From contig JAUJYZ010001557.1 of the NCBI GenBank assembly GCA_033675265.1, positions 55,771 through 119,770 of the forward strand: a DNA stretch of 64,000 bases. The letters run 5' to 3'. The first letter of the stretch is position 1; every line of letters begins with the position of its first letter. The stretch comes from Actinostola sp. cb2023 (lineage: Eukaryota > Cnidaria > Anthozoa > Actiniaria > Actinostolidae). Below are positions 11,646-40,872 of this stretch, in pieces. The notes under the pieces are model-generated. The model saw nothing but the letters and a program-made list of their open reading frames with translations, did no database searches and was not told where the DNA came from. The position numbers and the translations under genes are program-made.

Positions 11646-12497
11646 TTTTTTTCATTCATTCTTTTTGTTCTTGTTTTGTTCTTGTTTGTTTGTTTTCTTT
11701 TTGGAATTGTTTACATATTCAGTTTCTCCCCCAAGCAAGGAGAAAAAGATACCAAAAAGTACTGAGAACCCCCTTGAATTTTGGTTTATGTACGGCCCTG
11801 TATTTCGTTCAAACTGTAATACAAATCTAAGCAGCAACGTAACGTAGCAGTGAAACTAAGCCACATCGTGCTCCTTTGTCCACAAAGTTTGCCAGGAAAA
11901 AAAGATCTCTCCTTGACCTCGATCGTTGCATATTAAAACATGCCTTGTATCCCGGGTTCACTATCTGGTCGTATAAAGTAAATGTATGCTTCATCGCTTA
12001 CCTGCTCTATGTCCAACCTGTCTGGGGTTTGTACAACACTAGTAGTAATACAATATCCTTGCTGTAGCCTTTGTTTGACTAGTGGACGATTGGTTAATTG
12101 CCTCCAGCTCCAAAACACGACGACCATTTTGACTACACAGGTAGCCCAACCTGTATCCATGGAAATATTACGGGATTAAGGTGGCTCACGCGTTGCCATA
12201 ACGACCAACATAGAGGGCCTTTATTAATGAAGTAATATTTTTTATACGTAACTCCATTCCTTCAGCAAGCTATCGATACTCGGAAGGCTGTCTGTGGTAC
12301 GCAGAGTACATTCTTATGGCCACAAATCGCATAATGGATACCAAAGCGCATGCGCTCTGTGTCGCTAAGGAAACCGAAGGCTCAATGCTGAAGCCCGCCG
12401 AGATGAACGCTTATGACAATTTCAAAAAAATATTTATTTATTTCATCTTCGTTAAGGGTTATACGGACTACAATATAACACATTCATTGATTTGTTC

Positions 12498-29496
<16,999 letters not shown>

Positions 29497-29874
29497 TTTC
29501 CCGGCGTGTTTGGCAACAATCGGTGGAACACAGTCTCTGTGCTGTAGCGTCGTGTTCCCAACAGACCGCAGTGATTTCACTGTGGCTTTAATAGGTTAAC
29601 AAGCAATCCGACATGTATATGCTAAGTTGTCGTCAGTTGGTTGCCGGCTGCACCTACTACAGTTATATTAAATTACTTCCGGAACAACAACTTTGAGTTT
29701 TACTGCGTTTTTGTGTTACACAGGGTGGGGTTGGGTGGGGTTGAGTGGGGTTGTTGTGACGTAGTGGGTCAGGATTTGAGCGGCTAGAGTGTCGTAAACA
29801 AGTAGCTTGGACACCCGACACGACCCAGCTTAGTGAATTCAAGGATCAATTTTAACAACACCTACCTACCTACC

Positions 29875-30180
29875 TATACTCCAGTTTCGAGTTGTTTAGA
29901 AACCGCTGTACTCCTTGACAGAAGACGCATTTACTCAAACTTAGCCTCAATCCAGAGAATAACCCGTGGGATTACAGTAAGGTTCTATTGTCCAATATTG
30001 TAATGTTAATACTGATTCACATTAAAGCGATGCCGCTTTCTATCGATTCGTTGATAATTATTCGGGCTTACTGTGGAATGGGCTTTGTTTTTCTTTTATT
30101 AGGGGTCCACATATGGCCAATTTGTTTGCTATAGCGCATGCTCTTTGTGCCGCTGATACGTAGGCGCAGCAAACTCTTTC
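29875..30180. repeat. old repeat fragments upstream of NOX4
   Basis: 29878-29965 is one end of the 24649 element. 30059-30175 is a worn relative of the 4752 family (ATAGCGCATGCTCTTTGTGC). The remainder of 29500-30470 has a G-rich GGGGTTGGGTGGGG stretch near 29727 but no gene or clear promoter. Confidence 0.45.
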
Positions 30181-30477
30181 CTATAGAGCATATACCAGTC
30201 ATTACATGTAATTCAACACTGGATTTCAGTTTCTTTCCATTTTAATGGTATTTTAAGTCAATACATCAATACTATAGGTTCGCCATTTTGGTCTACAATA
30301 TAATAGGGTCAGAATTGTTCTAGAATTAACAGTTTTATAAGTTCGGTAGACTTTCTGTCAAACCTCGTCATCTAGTATGAGGGGAGACTACTTGGTTATC
30401 TGGCTGGTTAGCTCCAACGTCCATTGCCATCCTCTAGAGAGGTCGATCAATCAATCATTCAATTAATCAGGCTCAAT

Positions 30478-33433
30478 AAATAGAACATAAATAAATCTTT
30501 GTAATACGAAAAGATTAAATGAATATACAATTATATATATGTGAAGCAAATACACAATAATATATTATTATTATTATATTATTATATTATTATATATGCG
30601 AGTGTGAAAAGCACAACTTATTGTTAATATATGTGAGTGTGAAAAGCTAAATATCTGTTGAAATAAGCATATAAACAGAGAAAATACGAGGAAAATATGT
30701 ATAGTAGAAATATGACTGGTAACCCAATGGCTACCATGGTTCAAATGATGACTGGAAATGCTGTCACAAGCGAGTGTCATATCTTTCATTACTGTGGACG
30801 GTGCCAACCTTTTCGTCAGCAGGAGGGATAGAGTCCCTACGACAGATTGGTACATCATCAGAAACAGCAAAAGTGTCCCTACGATGGGTCGGTACATCAT
30901 CAGCAACAGCGACAGAGTCCCTAGGACAGGTTGGTACATCATCAGCAACACCAATAGAGTCTCTAAGATGGGTCGGTACATCATCAGCAACACCAATAGA
31001 GTCCCTACGACAGATTGGTTCATCATCAGGAACAGCGACAGAGTCCCTAAGATGGGTCGGTACATCATCAGCAACACCAATAGAGTCCCTACGACAGATT
31101 GGTACATCATCAGGAACAGCAAAAGTATCCCTACGATGGGTCGGTACATCATCAGCAACAGCGACAGAGTCCCTAGGACAGATTGGTACATCATCAGCAA
31201 CACCAATAGAGTCTCTAAGATGGGTCGGTACATCATCAGCAACACCAATAGAGTCCCTACGACAGATTGGTTCATCATCAGGAACAGCGACAGAGTCCCT
31301 AAGATGGGTCGGTACATCATCAGCAACACCAATAGAGTCCCTACGACAGATTGGTACATCATCAGGAACAGCGACAGAGTCCCTACGATGGGTCGGTACA
31401 TCCTCTGGAGGAGCAGTTTCAGTGTGAGCAGCAACAGAACTCCCACGGTGAATCTGCACATCAACATGTAAGTAAGTAAGCGAGTACTGTTCGTCATCAC
31501 TCACGTCTCCAGTATGGACGACACGTTTCTCTGCATCGTGATTCTCACGAGACTCGTGGCCTTCTTCATATTCTTCAGTACGAGCTGTGATTGGTGAACT
31601 GGAAAGTCCATTGACATTGTCTTTGTCCTTTCCATCTTCACTCTTTATACGCTCATTGGAAATGCCTTCTCTATCACTCTGAGGAATTTGTTCATGTTGG
31701 TTTTCGAGTTCAGATGTTTGATTGTTCAGAAATCCTTTCTCTCCCACAGTCACTACACTAGCGCTTTTATTGTCAGTATCTTTCGGTCTTCCATCTTTGG
31801 AAGTAGAAGGTACTGCCATGATGTCACCTGCAACGGCATGCGTGCTTAATTTCCCGATTAAAGACTCTTCAGTTAGGCTGTTCGGCAAACGAGATGTTGA
31901 TTTTGCTGTGAAATTAGTTTCTTTCGTCTCTTCAGCTGCAGCACTTTTGAGATCCTCTTCTGGACGCTTCCTTTTGCGGGCTTTGGCTTTCGTTTTCTTC
32001 AATTTCAGAATTTCGCGTCCATTACGATGATGGGTCAAACCATGCTGCGCAGCATAGTCTAAATACGCGTTTTTAGCCAAGGGATGTCGTCGTATTTGAG
32101 CCAGTGCACGCTTAAAGGTCAGTGATCTTGAAAAATATATGACAGGCATGACGGAACTGGAGAGAAACAGGCAGTAATAGGCTGAAAATGCGAACCATCG
32201 ATTTCCCTCGATTTTGTCATCCACCCCAACATAGCTGTACACTGCAGCTGGAACTTTACAAAGCGTTTGAACGACCAAGATTATGAACAGCGTGTTGATG
32301 GCTTTGTTGCTGTTCTTACTGCCTCTTCCAAACAATTTCATCCCATATCGCTTGGACGTGACAATTCTGGTTTTCATGATTTGATAATTGGTCAGTAGGA
32401 TTGTAAACACCGACACACATTGGCAGCTCGGGATGACGACTTTCCAGATAATCTGACTAGGGCCAAATAGTAGTTTTTGGTAGTTCTCGTCAGACACACC
32501 TTCTGTTATAAGAGTATACTCTGAAACTGAAAACACCAAGAGCAAAACTAATATCGTCATCCATTTCAGTGCGATGAAAGCCAGAACTGTATTCGATGAC
32601 TTTTTTCCAGTGAACGCTTTTCCAAACGTGATTGCGAGTAAACAGTCGATGGAGAGCGAGATTTGAGAGATCAAGTCATTAATGAGAAAGAACCGGTGAA
32701 ATAACATGGCATACCATCTTGTTTCTCGATCGAGATTGATCTTTTTGGTCAGTAGGAATACTTCCATGAAAATGGGAATGTTCACCACGAGGTCCATAAA
32801 TTCGACGATCGTCAGGTCGATCAGGAGATAGTTGGAAAGAAATCGTAGGCTTTTGAACCGAGCAAAGAGAGTGATCATACACCCGTTGGTCAGGATGCCA
32901 CAGAATAGTAGTATCGAAAGGAGAACAAGTTGGGCATTGATGTGTATCTCAATCGTTGGTCCTAACATGTATTCATGTAGACTATCGTTAACACTGGCCA
33001 TGTTATCCTTGTTGGACAAAATATCAATATCGGCCAACTATTTCGCTGGTGGATGAGAGTGATTTTCTTTTTGCTCATCCCATGAAGTTGTAAAATAAAT
33101 GTTAATTCACCATGTATCGCAAAAAGGCTGCATGTGATAGGCTGAAATGAGTTACATATAGGAAACATTATCGCTACTATGGTGAATTGTTTCTATGGTA
33201 ACATGATGTGTCACTGTGAGGTTTTCCCACGGCGACACACCCAGTGCGTGAGTTAATCTACGGTTTCATAGAGCCGCAGGGTCAATTAAGTTGCTCAAAG
33301 TGACGTAAATCCACAGGTAGCCCAACCATTTCTTCTGAGTCTACTTAGAATAAATAAAAAGATATCTGTATGCGGGAGTCTTTTATTATATGGGTTTCCT
33401 GTGGTAGAGCGCGCGGAATACTATTATATTGTA
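30478..33433. repeat. segmental duplication, GPCR unit A
   Basis: This block matches 41011-43447 almost base for base except for 11 extra 42-bp tail units and a few flanking changes. The right edge falls inside a GGGTTTCCTGTGG-type repeat (ACTATTATATTG, then the copies diverge). Confidence 0.9.
30764..33037 (-). CDS. divergent rhodopsin-like GPCR, copy A, long repeat tail (757 aa)
   Basis: Intronless frame of 757 codons. Seven hydrophobic segments fill roughly residues 35-335: TM1 with LTNG, TM3 ending SIDCLLAI, TM4 with a Trp, TM5 with a Pro, TM6 with LCKVP and TM7 with MPVIYF. Compared with class A receptors, the DRY arginine is Cys, CWxP has lost its Trp (CKVP), and NPxxY keeps only P and Y. 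A basic KKTKAKARKRKRP stretch and an acidic tail follow. The C-terminus (codons at ~30826-31413) is 14 tandem 14-residue units of the type DDVPTHRRDSVAVP / DDVPICRRDSIGVA, most with an R-R-D-S/T site that fits a basophilic kinase consensus. Ligand and coupling cannot be told. Plus-strand open frames over the repeat are shadows. Start: first ATG of the frame; a second Met lies at residue 13. Confidence 0.85.
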   Translation of the reverse strand: MADIDILSNKDNMASVNDSLHEYMLGPTIEIHINAQLVLLSILLFCGILTNGCMITLFARFKSLRFLSNYLLIDLTIVEFMDLVVNIPIFMEVFLLTKKINLDRETRWYAMLFHRFFLINDLISQISLSIDCLLAITFGKAFTGKKSSNTVLAFIALKWMTILVLLLVFSVSEYTLITEGVSDENYQKLLFGPSQIIWKVVIPSCQCVSVFTILLTNYQIMKTRIVTSKRYGMKLFGRGSKNSNKAINTLFIILVVQTLCKVPAAVYSYVGVDDKIEGNRWFAFSAYYCLFLSSSVMPVIYFSRSLTFKRALAQIRRHPLAKNAYLDYAAQHGLTHHRNGREILKLKKTKAKARKRKRPEEDLKSAAAEETKETNFTAKSTSRLPNSLTEESLIGKLSTHAVAGDIMAVPSTSKDGRPKDTDNKSASVVTVGEKGFLNNQTSELENQHEQIPQSDREGISNERIKSEDGKDKDNVNGLSSSPITARTEEYEEGHESRENHDAEKRVVHTGDVSDDEQYSLTYLHVDVQIHRGSSVAAHTETAPPEDVPTHRRDSVAVPDDVPICRRDSIGVADDVPTHLRDSVAVPDDEPICRRDSIGVADDVPTHLRDSIGVADDVPICPRDSVAVADDVPTHRRDTFAVPDDVPICRRDSIGVADDVPTHLRDSVAVPDDEPICRRDSIGVADDVPTHLRDSIGVADDVPTCPRDSVAVADDVPTHRRDTFAVSDDVPICRRDSIPPADEKVGTVHSNERYDTRL

Positions 33434-33454
33434 TAAGTATTTTACGTGTTCTAG

Positions 33455-34804
33455 ATGCCATACGCTCGCATGTGCTCCAATGGGCCGCAGAAAAAAATAG
33501 AAGGATCACTGACGGATATGATTACGAGGTGAGTACATTTTTGATACTTACAATTGAAATAGCTATAACTGCTGTAAGTACCGTTCATTCAAGACAGTGC
33601 ATGTAATCAGTTCAAGGGAGGATACAGGTTAGGGGTCCAGGGAGTTAGGACACCCCCATCCTTTTTGTTCCGGCTTTGTTTAACACTTTTTGTCAGCATA
33701 CACAGTAAAAAGGACATAATCTCAACTATTTCACCTTGTCCCACTTGTCATGGTTCAGCAAGACAACTTGTGATCTACAGCACCAGTCAGAATAAAGCGA
33801 ACCATAAAACGCGATCAAGCGAATTGGTTTGATTCGCGCGTACACTGATATGTATCTCTGGCTTTACGTTACAAGGAACTATAAAGCTGAGCTTAACTTG
33901 AAGGTTATAAGTTTAAGATGATTTAAAACTTTGTAATAATCCATAATAATCTGTAGTCTAAGTGCTTTCATAGAGTCGTTTTCGTATGAGTGGGAAACCT
34001 ACGGTACGGAGTTACGGTCACGGTACGGAATCGAAGACATTGTATTCAACCAATCACAGCGCGCAAAATCATCGCTCAACCAATCAGAATGCTTGGATAC
34101 GGCACGATGATGACACGATACTGTCACCGCACGGTACGAACCGTACCGTAACTACTTCCCACTCATACGGAAACGACTCTAGTTCAAGCATGTAATGCCA
34201 AATCACGGTCATGCTTTATACGGTCCGATAATCGTAATTTTTTTCCATAGCTCAAGCACACCCCTGCTAAACGGGCCAGACTGGGGACGAGTCCTGAAGG
34301 TACAGGTTCCTCAAGCCACCAATCATGCACTGATACAGGTGAGCAAGTACAATGTATAGTGTAATTTTATTTTATCATCTAGTACGGTAGTCCTTTATGA
34401 TAATTTTTACTGAAAAATATCCCTTATTAATCATAGATGCAGCGGTTGAGGAAGATGATGGCGAATCAGTGAGCCTTGATTTAAATGACTTGAACTTTAA
34501 TAGTTCAAAAGTCGTTATGATGACTTACTTTCAAGTCAGTTCAATAAGAGAACTTGGGGTAAAAAAACATCTGTTACCTTTGGGGAAGGAATTGTGCACA
34601 AAATGTCGTTCCTTTGGGAAATATGAAATGATCGTCAAGCTTTCCAAAATGCTTATAGAAAAGTCATACGTTATAGTTACTCAAGGAAGTAATTTCCTAA
34701 ATCTGAAGCGTGATGATGTCATGCTAAGTGTCATTGCACCTTCTCCCACATCTAGCTGTTCATCTGATGTAGGGGAAATTTTATCCGATGTTGACACTGT
34801 CTAA
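33455..34804 (+). CDS. unrecognised protein, last three exons
   Basis: Three exons with compatible phases, 33455-33528, 34251-34338 and 34437-34804, give about 176 residues to a TAA. The first piece reads AIRSHVLQWAAEKNRRITDG, the second has a basic KHTPAKRARLG patch, and the third starts DAAVEEDDGE and contains GKELCTKCRSFGKYE and a Ser/Thr-rich end. I recognise no family. CTKC could be half of a metal site, but nothing supports that. The start is missing; the first acceptor lies only ~20 bp from the edge of the duplicated GPCR block, so the upstream part may have been displaced by that rearrangement. The first intron holds a MITE. Confidence 0.5.
33971..34181. mobile_element. MITE with TAGAGTCGTTTTCGTATGAG ends
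   Basis: TAGAGTCGTTTTCGTATGAG and CTCATACGGAAACGACTCTA are inverted ends. Internal words CGGTACGG and CCAATCACAGCGCGCAAAAT are shared with 49727-50228. The terminal TA may be a TA target duplication. This is a copy without the nested insertion seen at 49742. Confidence 0.85.
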
Positions 34805-34872
34805 CTGATCATGTAGATGTTGTTTTATTGATCTGTAATTTTTGCCATTCAGCAATAAATGTCAGTCGAAAT

Positions 34873-35670
34873 ATTGGAATGTCATTTTGTCATTGGTTTA
34901 TCACTGGTATATCTCTCGATCTTCCAACGTTGGAAACCATGGTTACCATTTGGGTCTCCAATATTGGAATGTCATTTTGTCATTGGTTTATCACTGCTAT
35001 ATCTCTCGATCTTCCAACGTTGGAAACCATGGTTACCATTTGGGTCTCCAATATTGGAATGTCATTTTGTCATTGGTTTATCACTGGTATATCTCTCGAT
35101 CTTCCAATGTTGGAAACCATGGCTACCATTTGGGTCTCCAATATTGGAATGTCATTTTGTCATTGGTTTATCACTGGTATATCTATTGATCTTCCAATGT
35201 TGGAAACCAAAGTTACCATTTGGGTCTCCAATATTGGAATGTCATTTTGTCATTGGTTTATCACTGGTATATCTATTGATCTTCCAATGTTGGAAACCAA
35301 AGTTACCATTTGGGTCTCCAATATTGGAATGTCATTTTGTCATTGGTTTATCACTGGTATATCTATTGATCTTCCAATGTTGGAAACCATGGTTACCATT
35401 TGGGTCTCCAATATTGGAATGTCATTTTGTCATTGGTTTATCACTGGTATATCTATTGATCTTCCAATGTTGGAAACCATGGTTACCATTTGGGTCTCCA
35501 ATATTGGAATGTCATTTTGTCATTGGTTTATCACTGGTATATCTATTGATCTTCCAATGTTGGAAACCATGGTTACCATTTGGGTCTCCAATATTGGAAT
35601 GTCATTTTGTCATTGGTTTATCACTGGTATATCTATTGATCTTCCAATGTTGGAAACCATGGTTACCAAT
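34873..35670. repeat. 90-bp satellite, about 9 units
   Basis: Exactly 90-bp units starting ATTGGAATGTCATTTTGTCA, with palindromic CCAATATTGG and CCAACGTTGG words. Because 90 is divisible by 3, three frames stay open for up to ~300 codons (30-residue repeat). No start context or family match makes me call this a gene. It begins ~70 bp after the stop of the gene ending at 34804, so it may be in that 3' UTR. Confidence 0.93.
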
Positions 35671-35751
35671 GTTGGGATGTCAAAAGATAGTCCAACAATG
35701 GTATATGTAACGTTTTTCCAATGTTGGAAAACTATCATGAGATACCAATGA

Positions 35752-36969
35752 TTTCCCAATGAAGTACCAATAATTTTCCATCAATCTACCAATCTTGGAA
35801 TCTTTTTTTTTTTCCTGTGAGAGTGTCTTTCCCAAGTTTAATTTGGCAAAGTGCACGTTTCAGCATCAACTGATTTGAGACTGAATAATATTACTTGATT
35901 CTAACTGAGCAAAGTCATAAACAAGGGAATACAATATACCGGTGATGCGGCCTCTCTTTTAAATGGTACTCAATGGATAACAAAGTAATTTTGAACGGTT
36001 TTGCGCTCAACTTTTTATTTTCACTGAAGCGGCCATAAAAGCCAACTTGTGGACTCGGTGAATCCAGTAAACGTTGAATCAAAACTTGAATGAAGTAAAC
36101 CGTAGTTTTTGCAGAGATTTCAAGTCATTCAGATGCCGTTATACACACAAAAAATATTCACAATCCATTTTTAAGTCATGTTAGGTAAAGAAAATACACA
36201 AGCACACAACAAACACGCTTACTTTCACTGCTTGTTTAATTCACTCGTGACTCGTCTTGTCGCTCATCATCACGTTTCACGGCAAATTTGTTTTTGAATC
36301 CTTGTGAAAACTCTTCAAACGCCACAACGATAATTACAAGATACCACTAAACCACATCCAAGAATAAATTGAAGTCACTTTCTGACGAAATAGTTTGACG
36401 AAAGAGACGAAAATACGTCTTTGAAAGTCTTCGGCTAAGCCGGCATCCACGGTCAACAGACAACAGCCTTTTTGGAAAACCAGCAATTTTCACGACTTTA
36501 TCCTTAGATTTTCCATCGGATTTAGTCTTTAATGCACTTTCAAATCGATTACATCTATTCTTGGGAATGTTTTTCTTAAATTGTTCAAGGCAGAACACCA
36601 AGAAGAAAGTACAAACAGCGACCTTCTTCATGCAGCGACCTTCTTGTTGAGTTGGCAGTAGTTTTCGGCGTTTAGTTTTTGTTGTTCATTCCGATCCTAC
36701 AGACCACAACACAAGGCGACTTTTGGACTCTGTTCGAACTTAAACAACTCCTTTCCATATAAATTAAATTCTTGCGATGCTTTTCTGATGATTTCAGTCA
36801 AAATCAGAGTCAAAATCGGCCTAAAAAAACAATATTTTACATCTGCTTGAACCGGAAGTTAATTTCCTCAGACGTCCGCATTCTAAAAATAGATTTATTG
36901 AAATTAAGATATCCCAGTCATCCCAGACCCTATACTGGAAGACTCCCTCTCTGTCCCTCATGGTCTCTT
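35752..36969. other. duplicated non-coding flank; no gene called
   Basis: 35817-35981 is repeated at 44219-44384. 36845-36976 is repeated in reverse at ~43806-43930. A 94-codon minus-strand frame (36347-36631) begins with a hydrophobic stretch (VAVCTFFLVFCL) but has no recognisable domain, and I do not call it. Confidence 0.55.
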
Positions 36970-38057
36970 GGTTTACCTTAATAAAATGAAACTATTTTTT
37001 CAGGTGTTGTTTACTGTGTCTTGCTTTATAATCTTGCAAAGTTTCAGCGCGATCCGAGGATTATTTAACGATATTTTAAAATTTTGGTCCCTATTACATA
37101 AAAAGTGGAAAGGCTGGAGACTCAAACCGAATTCAGAGTCAACCGTCGCCAGAAAATCGACAGAAAATGCCGTATTTTCCACTTGTATCGCCAAAAGACC
37201 TCCAGAAATGGAAAGGTCAACTATTTTCCCCTCAGGTTGTGCTTTCAAATTGTCTCTGAATCAAACGTACCTCGAATTGATCCGTGATTTAAACCGAAGA
37301 AATCGCTTTCTTCCGATGCGTGTGATCGTTGGGGTTCGCACGGATCTCAACACAGGTAGCCCAAGCTGACTTAGAGAGTGAATTCAAGAAAGCAAAACCC
37401 ACTCTAAAACAACTCTAAATGCTCCCAAAACCATTACAGACATTAAAATAATCACAACAAAGGTAATTGAAGGTTTTTGAAGCATTTTATTCGAGTAAAG
37501 AAACTTATCGCTGATCACTGAAGTTTCTTTACTCGAATAAAATGCTTCAAAAACCTTCAATTACCTTTGTTGTGATTATTTTAATGTCTGTAATGGTTTT
37601 GGGAGCATTTAGAGTTGTTTTAGAGTGGGTTTTGCTTTCTTGAATTCACTCTCTAAGTCAGCTTGGGCTACCTGTGTTGAGATCCGTGCGAACCCCAACG
37701 ATCACACGCATCGGAAGAAAGCGATTTCTTCGGTTTAAATCACGGATCAATTCGAGGTACGTTTGATTCAGAGACAATTTGAAAGCACAACCTGAGGGGA
37801 AAATAGTTGACCTTTCCATTTCTGGAGGTCTTTTGGCGATACAAGTGGAAAATACGGCATTTTCTGTCGATTTTCTGGCGACGGTTGACTCTGAATTCGG
37901 TTTGAGTCTCCAGCCTTTCCACTTTTTATGTAATAGGGACCAAAATTTTAAAATATCGTTAAATAATCCTCGGATCGCGCTGAAACTTTGCAAGATTATA
38001 AAGCAAGACACAGTAAACAACACCTGAAAAAATAGTTTCATTTTATTAAGGTAAACC
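36970..38057. repeat. 1.09-kb near-perfect palindrome
   Basis: Arms 36970-37505 and 37522-38057 are reverse complements around a 16-bp spacer. The ends are GGTTTACC and GGTAAACC. The same ~127-codon frame appears in both orientations, which is how the palindrome shows up. One arm only is present in the duplicate (44388-44943). Confidence 0.92.
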
Positions 38058-38451
38058 TGATATTTTCAATATAGAACTACGGACTATTCAAAGTACTGTC
38101 AGAACGTCAAAACAATAAGCACAGGAAGCCCAAATCGTCAAAACCTCAAAAGAATCTCGCTTGGGTTGCCTGTGTGCACATGTGGAAAGAAATTAAAATT
38201 GGACTTTGAAGCCGCGAGATAGGTGTCTAACGAATATTTCTCTAGTTCTAGCAGTGTTCTTTTACTAATAATATACATGAAATAATTTCTGAATTCTGAT
38301 TGGTTGAGAAGTATTCAATTTATTCCAAATAAAAGGTTGAAATTGTACTGAAAAAGGTTGAAATTGTACAGTACAATTTCAAATGATAGACAGTTACCAA
38401 GGTATTGTGCTTCGCGTACATGACTCCGATTCTTGAACAACAAAAACAAGT

Positions 38452-40563
38452 ATGGCGGAAAACTTTCCTAGATTTGAAGTTAGTAATGATTTTTCTATAC
38501 AAAGCCTAAAAGATAACGCCAAAAACGAAAATACGTCCCAGAGTACAAGAAACTGGATCAAAGTTTTCCAAAGTTGGGCCGAAAAAAGAGGACATCATGA
38601 AAAGATCGAGAATCACGCTCCCGAAGAGCTGAACAAACTCCGGCTTGAAGTATTTTACGCCGAGGTTCGCAAGCAAAATGGAGAAAACTACGAACCGGAC
38701 AGCCTTCGAGTCATGGTTACTTCAATTGATCGGTACCTGAGAGATAAAGGATACAAAGTTTCTATAGTCGTGACCGTGAATTCTCCGAGTCAAAACAAGT
38801 ACTCGAGGGAAAAGCCAAACTTCTACGCCAGGAGGGAAAGGGAAAACGACCACATAAGTCACAAAGTCTCACTTCAGCAGAGGAACAAGAGCTCTGGGCA
38901 TCAAAACAACTTGGAAATTCAAGTCCCCAAGTACTTACCCAAACTATCTGGTGGCTCCTCACACAATATTTTGGGCTTAGAGGACGACAGGAACACCACA
39001 GCATGAAGGTCGAGGACTTCCAGTTTGGTCGAGATGAAAACGGCACAAAGTACGTACAGTTTGTAGAGAATCCCACCAAAACACGCCAAGCTGGCTTGAA
39101 AGCAAAACCAAGAAGCTTTTTGCCAAAAATCATTACCAGAAATTACGGACATTTTACTCCCGCGATATTATGACCAGCGGTCTACTGGCAGTCCGAAATT
39201 CTCCACAAATTTATATCAAAATAAATCAATTTATCAAAACCAAACTACTCTAAGTTTGTTTAGAAATACCAAGCATTTGTGTTGTGGTTGATAGATTTAA
39301 TATTGAAGAGCTTGCTTACGCTCGGCACAGAGTACGAACGACTCACTCTTGGCACTTCGAAATTTTAAAAAGAACACAGGAAACCCAATCCATGAACTAT
39401 GAGTTTGAATTTCCCGCTTTTAGGAGCCTTCACCTTCTTTGAACAGCAGCATCACACATAAAACTACCAGGCTACTCAGTTCTTGTAAAATGGCCGAATC
39501 AAACGGCGAAAATTGCTATATTTTGGGTGATTTCTTGGTGATTTCAGGACATTCAACAGCTCAGATGTTTGCTCAAGGCCTCCGAGAAATAGTGCTTTTT
39601 CACTTGTGGTTTGCGGCCTTTTATATCATCGAAATCATATCATTTTGACGGATTTAGACTTACTGTGAGTTGAGGCAATGTTTGAGATGTCGGCACCGAT
39701 GGATCCATGCAATCATCGAAAGTTTAAAGCTCGGAAAGTAATGCAGGTAAAACGTTTTTGCTCGAATTAAGGGGCATGTATTGTCAATATTCGTTGTTGT
39801 TTTGGATCCATTTTGCGGCCAGTAGAATGAATTAAGCGATGCAAAAATGTTCACAGAATATGTTATAAAGACTATATTTTACATCTGGAGGTCGGCACCT
39901 AAAATTCAAAGCTGTATAAATGTCAAAATTTCAAATTATGTTTGAAGTCCCATACATTTCTTTGTGTTGTTGAGCGGCCATTTTGAAATGTCGATCATAC
40001 TGAAAACTAATACCGTGACGTCAGATGTCCGTAATTTCTGGTAATGGTTTGCAACTGGCGAAGAGAATTGCCCTGTCGCTCTCTTTGAAGAGTTCTTGTC
40101 AAGACGACCACCTGAGCTACAAGCACAAGGTCCATTTTACCTGTCATGCATGCAAAATCCCTCATCTCATGAATGGTTCAAAAGACAGCCGATGGGAATC
40201 CACAAGATCAACGACATGATGAAGTCAATCATCGCTGGGACATCCCTTGAAAGCTCTACTAAAAACCTCACCAACCACAGTGCTAGAAAAACGGTTGTGA
40301 AAAAGATGAAGACAGCCGGCCTCGAAAGAAGCTCTATAATGAAGGTCACTGGACACAGAAATATCTCCTCTCTTGACGATTACGATGAAGCTGATGAGAA
40401 TGAACAGCGACAGCTATCAACTGCCATCAGCGGAGCGAAGAACATCACTTTCAGCAACCAGAGCCACATGCCACATGTCAAGTCAGCAAAACATCGAAAG
40501 GCAGTGTTTGAATATGCCGAACACTTTCCACAACTGTCAGATTGCTGCTCATTGAAAACTTGA
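38452..40563 (+). pseudogene. Crypton-like tyrosine recombinase, copy A (broken)
   Basis: Tyrosine recombinases of Cryptons and Crypton-derived (DUF3504/KIAA1958-type) proteins cut and join DNA through a covalent Tyr. The first part starts MAENFPRFEVSNDFSIQSLK at 38452 and shifts frame near 38820 by one base relative to copy B. The box I arginine region (GLRGRQEHHS in copy B) is out of frame here. Near 39131 the frame is interrupted by a 916-bp insertion. The catalytic end resumes at about 40047-40563 with HSARKT (H-x-x-R), GHRN and LDDYDE (nucleophile Tyr). All catalytic residues survive in sequence but not in one frame. Family call from motifs; the Crypton subfamily is not resolved. Confidence 0.8.
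39131..40046. mobile_element. 916-bp TIR element inserted in the recombinase
   Basis: Ends CATTACCAGAAATTACGGAC and GTCCGTAATTTCTGGTAATG are inverted. An identical-length copy is at 45948-46863. No transposase and no obvious target duplication are seen. A 69-codon frame (39439-39648) inside has no recognisable domain. Confidence 0.75.
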
Positions 40564-40739
40564 TTTGATGTTCAAGAATGTTTTGACAGTTTGTAAACGA
40601 CGTCTAAACTGTTTTTCTGTCGATGGCCATGTGTCAGTTTTCAACCAATAAAAATCCAGTTGAGAAACGTACGTCTTTTGTCATTGAGCGCGCGAAATGC
40701 AAAGTCGCCTGCTTGAATCAGATTTCAGAAATTATTTCA

Positions 40740-40841
40740 TGTATATTATTAATAAGTAATCGCACGAATTTCTCGTACAATTTAGGATAAATAAACACTC
40801 GTCAATTTTTCAAAGCCCACAAATTGCACTCGACCTGCGGT

Positions 40842-40872
<31 letters not shown>

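Noticed and set aside
30758..31471. Plus-strand frames of 237 and 217 codons
   Set aside because: Antisense shadows of the GPCR tail repeat.
34828..35751. 307-codon frame over the 90-bp repeat
   Set aside because: Unit length divisible by 3 keeps several frames open at once; no domain and no splice or start context.
36347..36631. 94-codon minus-strand frame with a hydrophobic start
   Set aside because: No family match and no support beyond openness in a duplicated non-coding flank.
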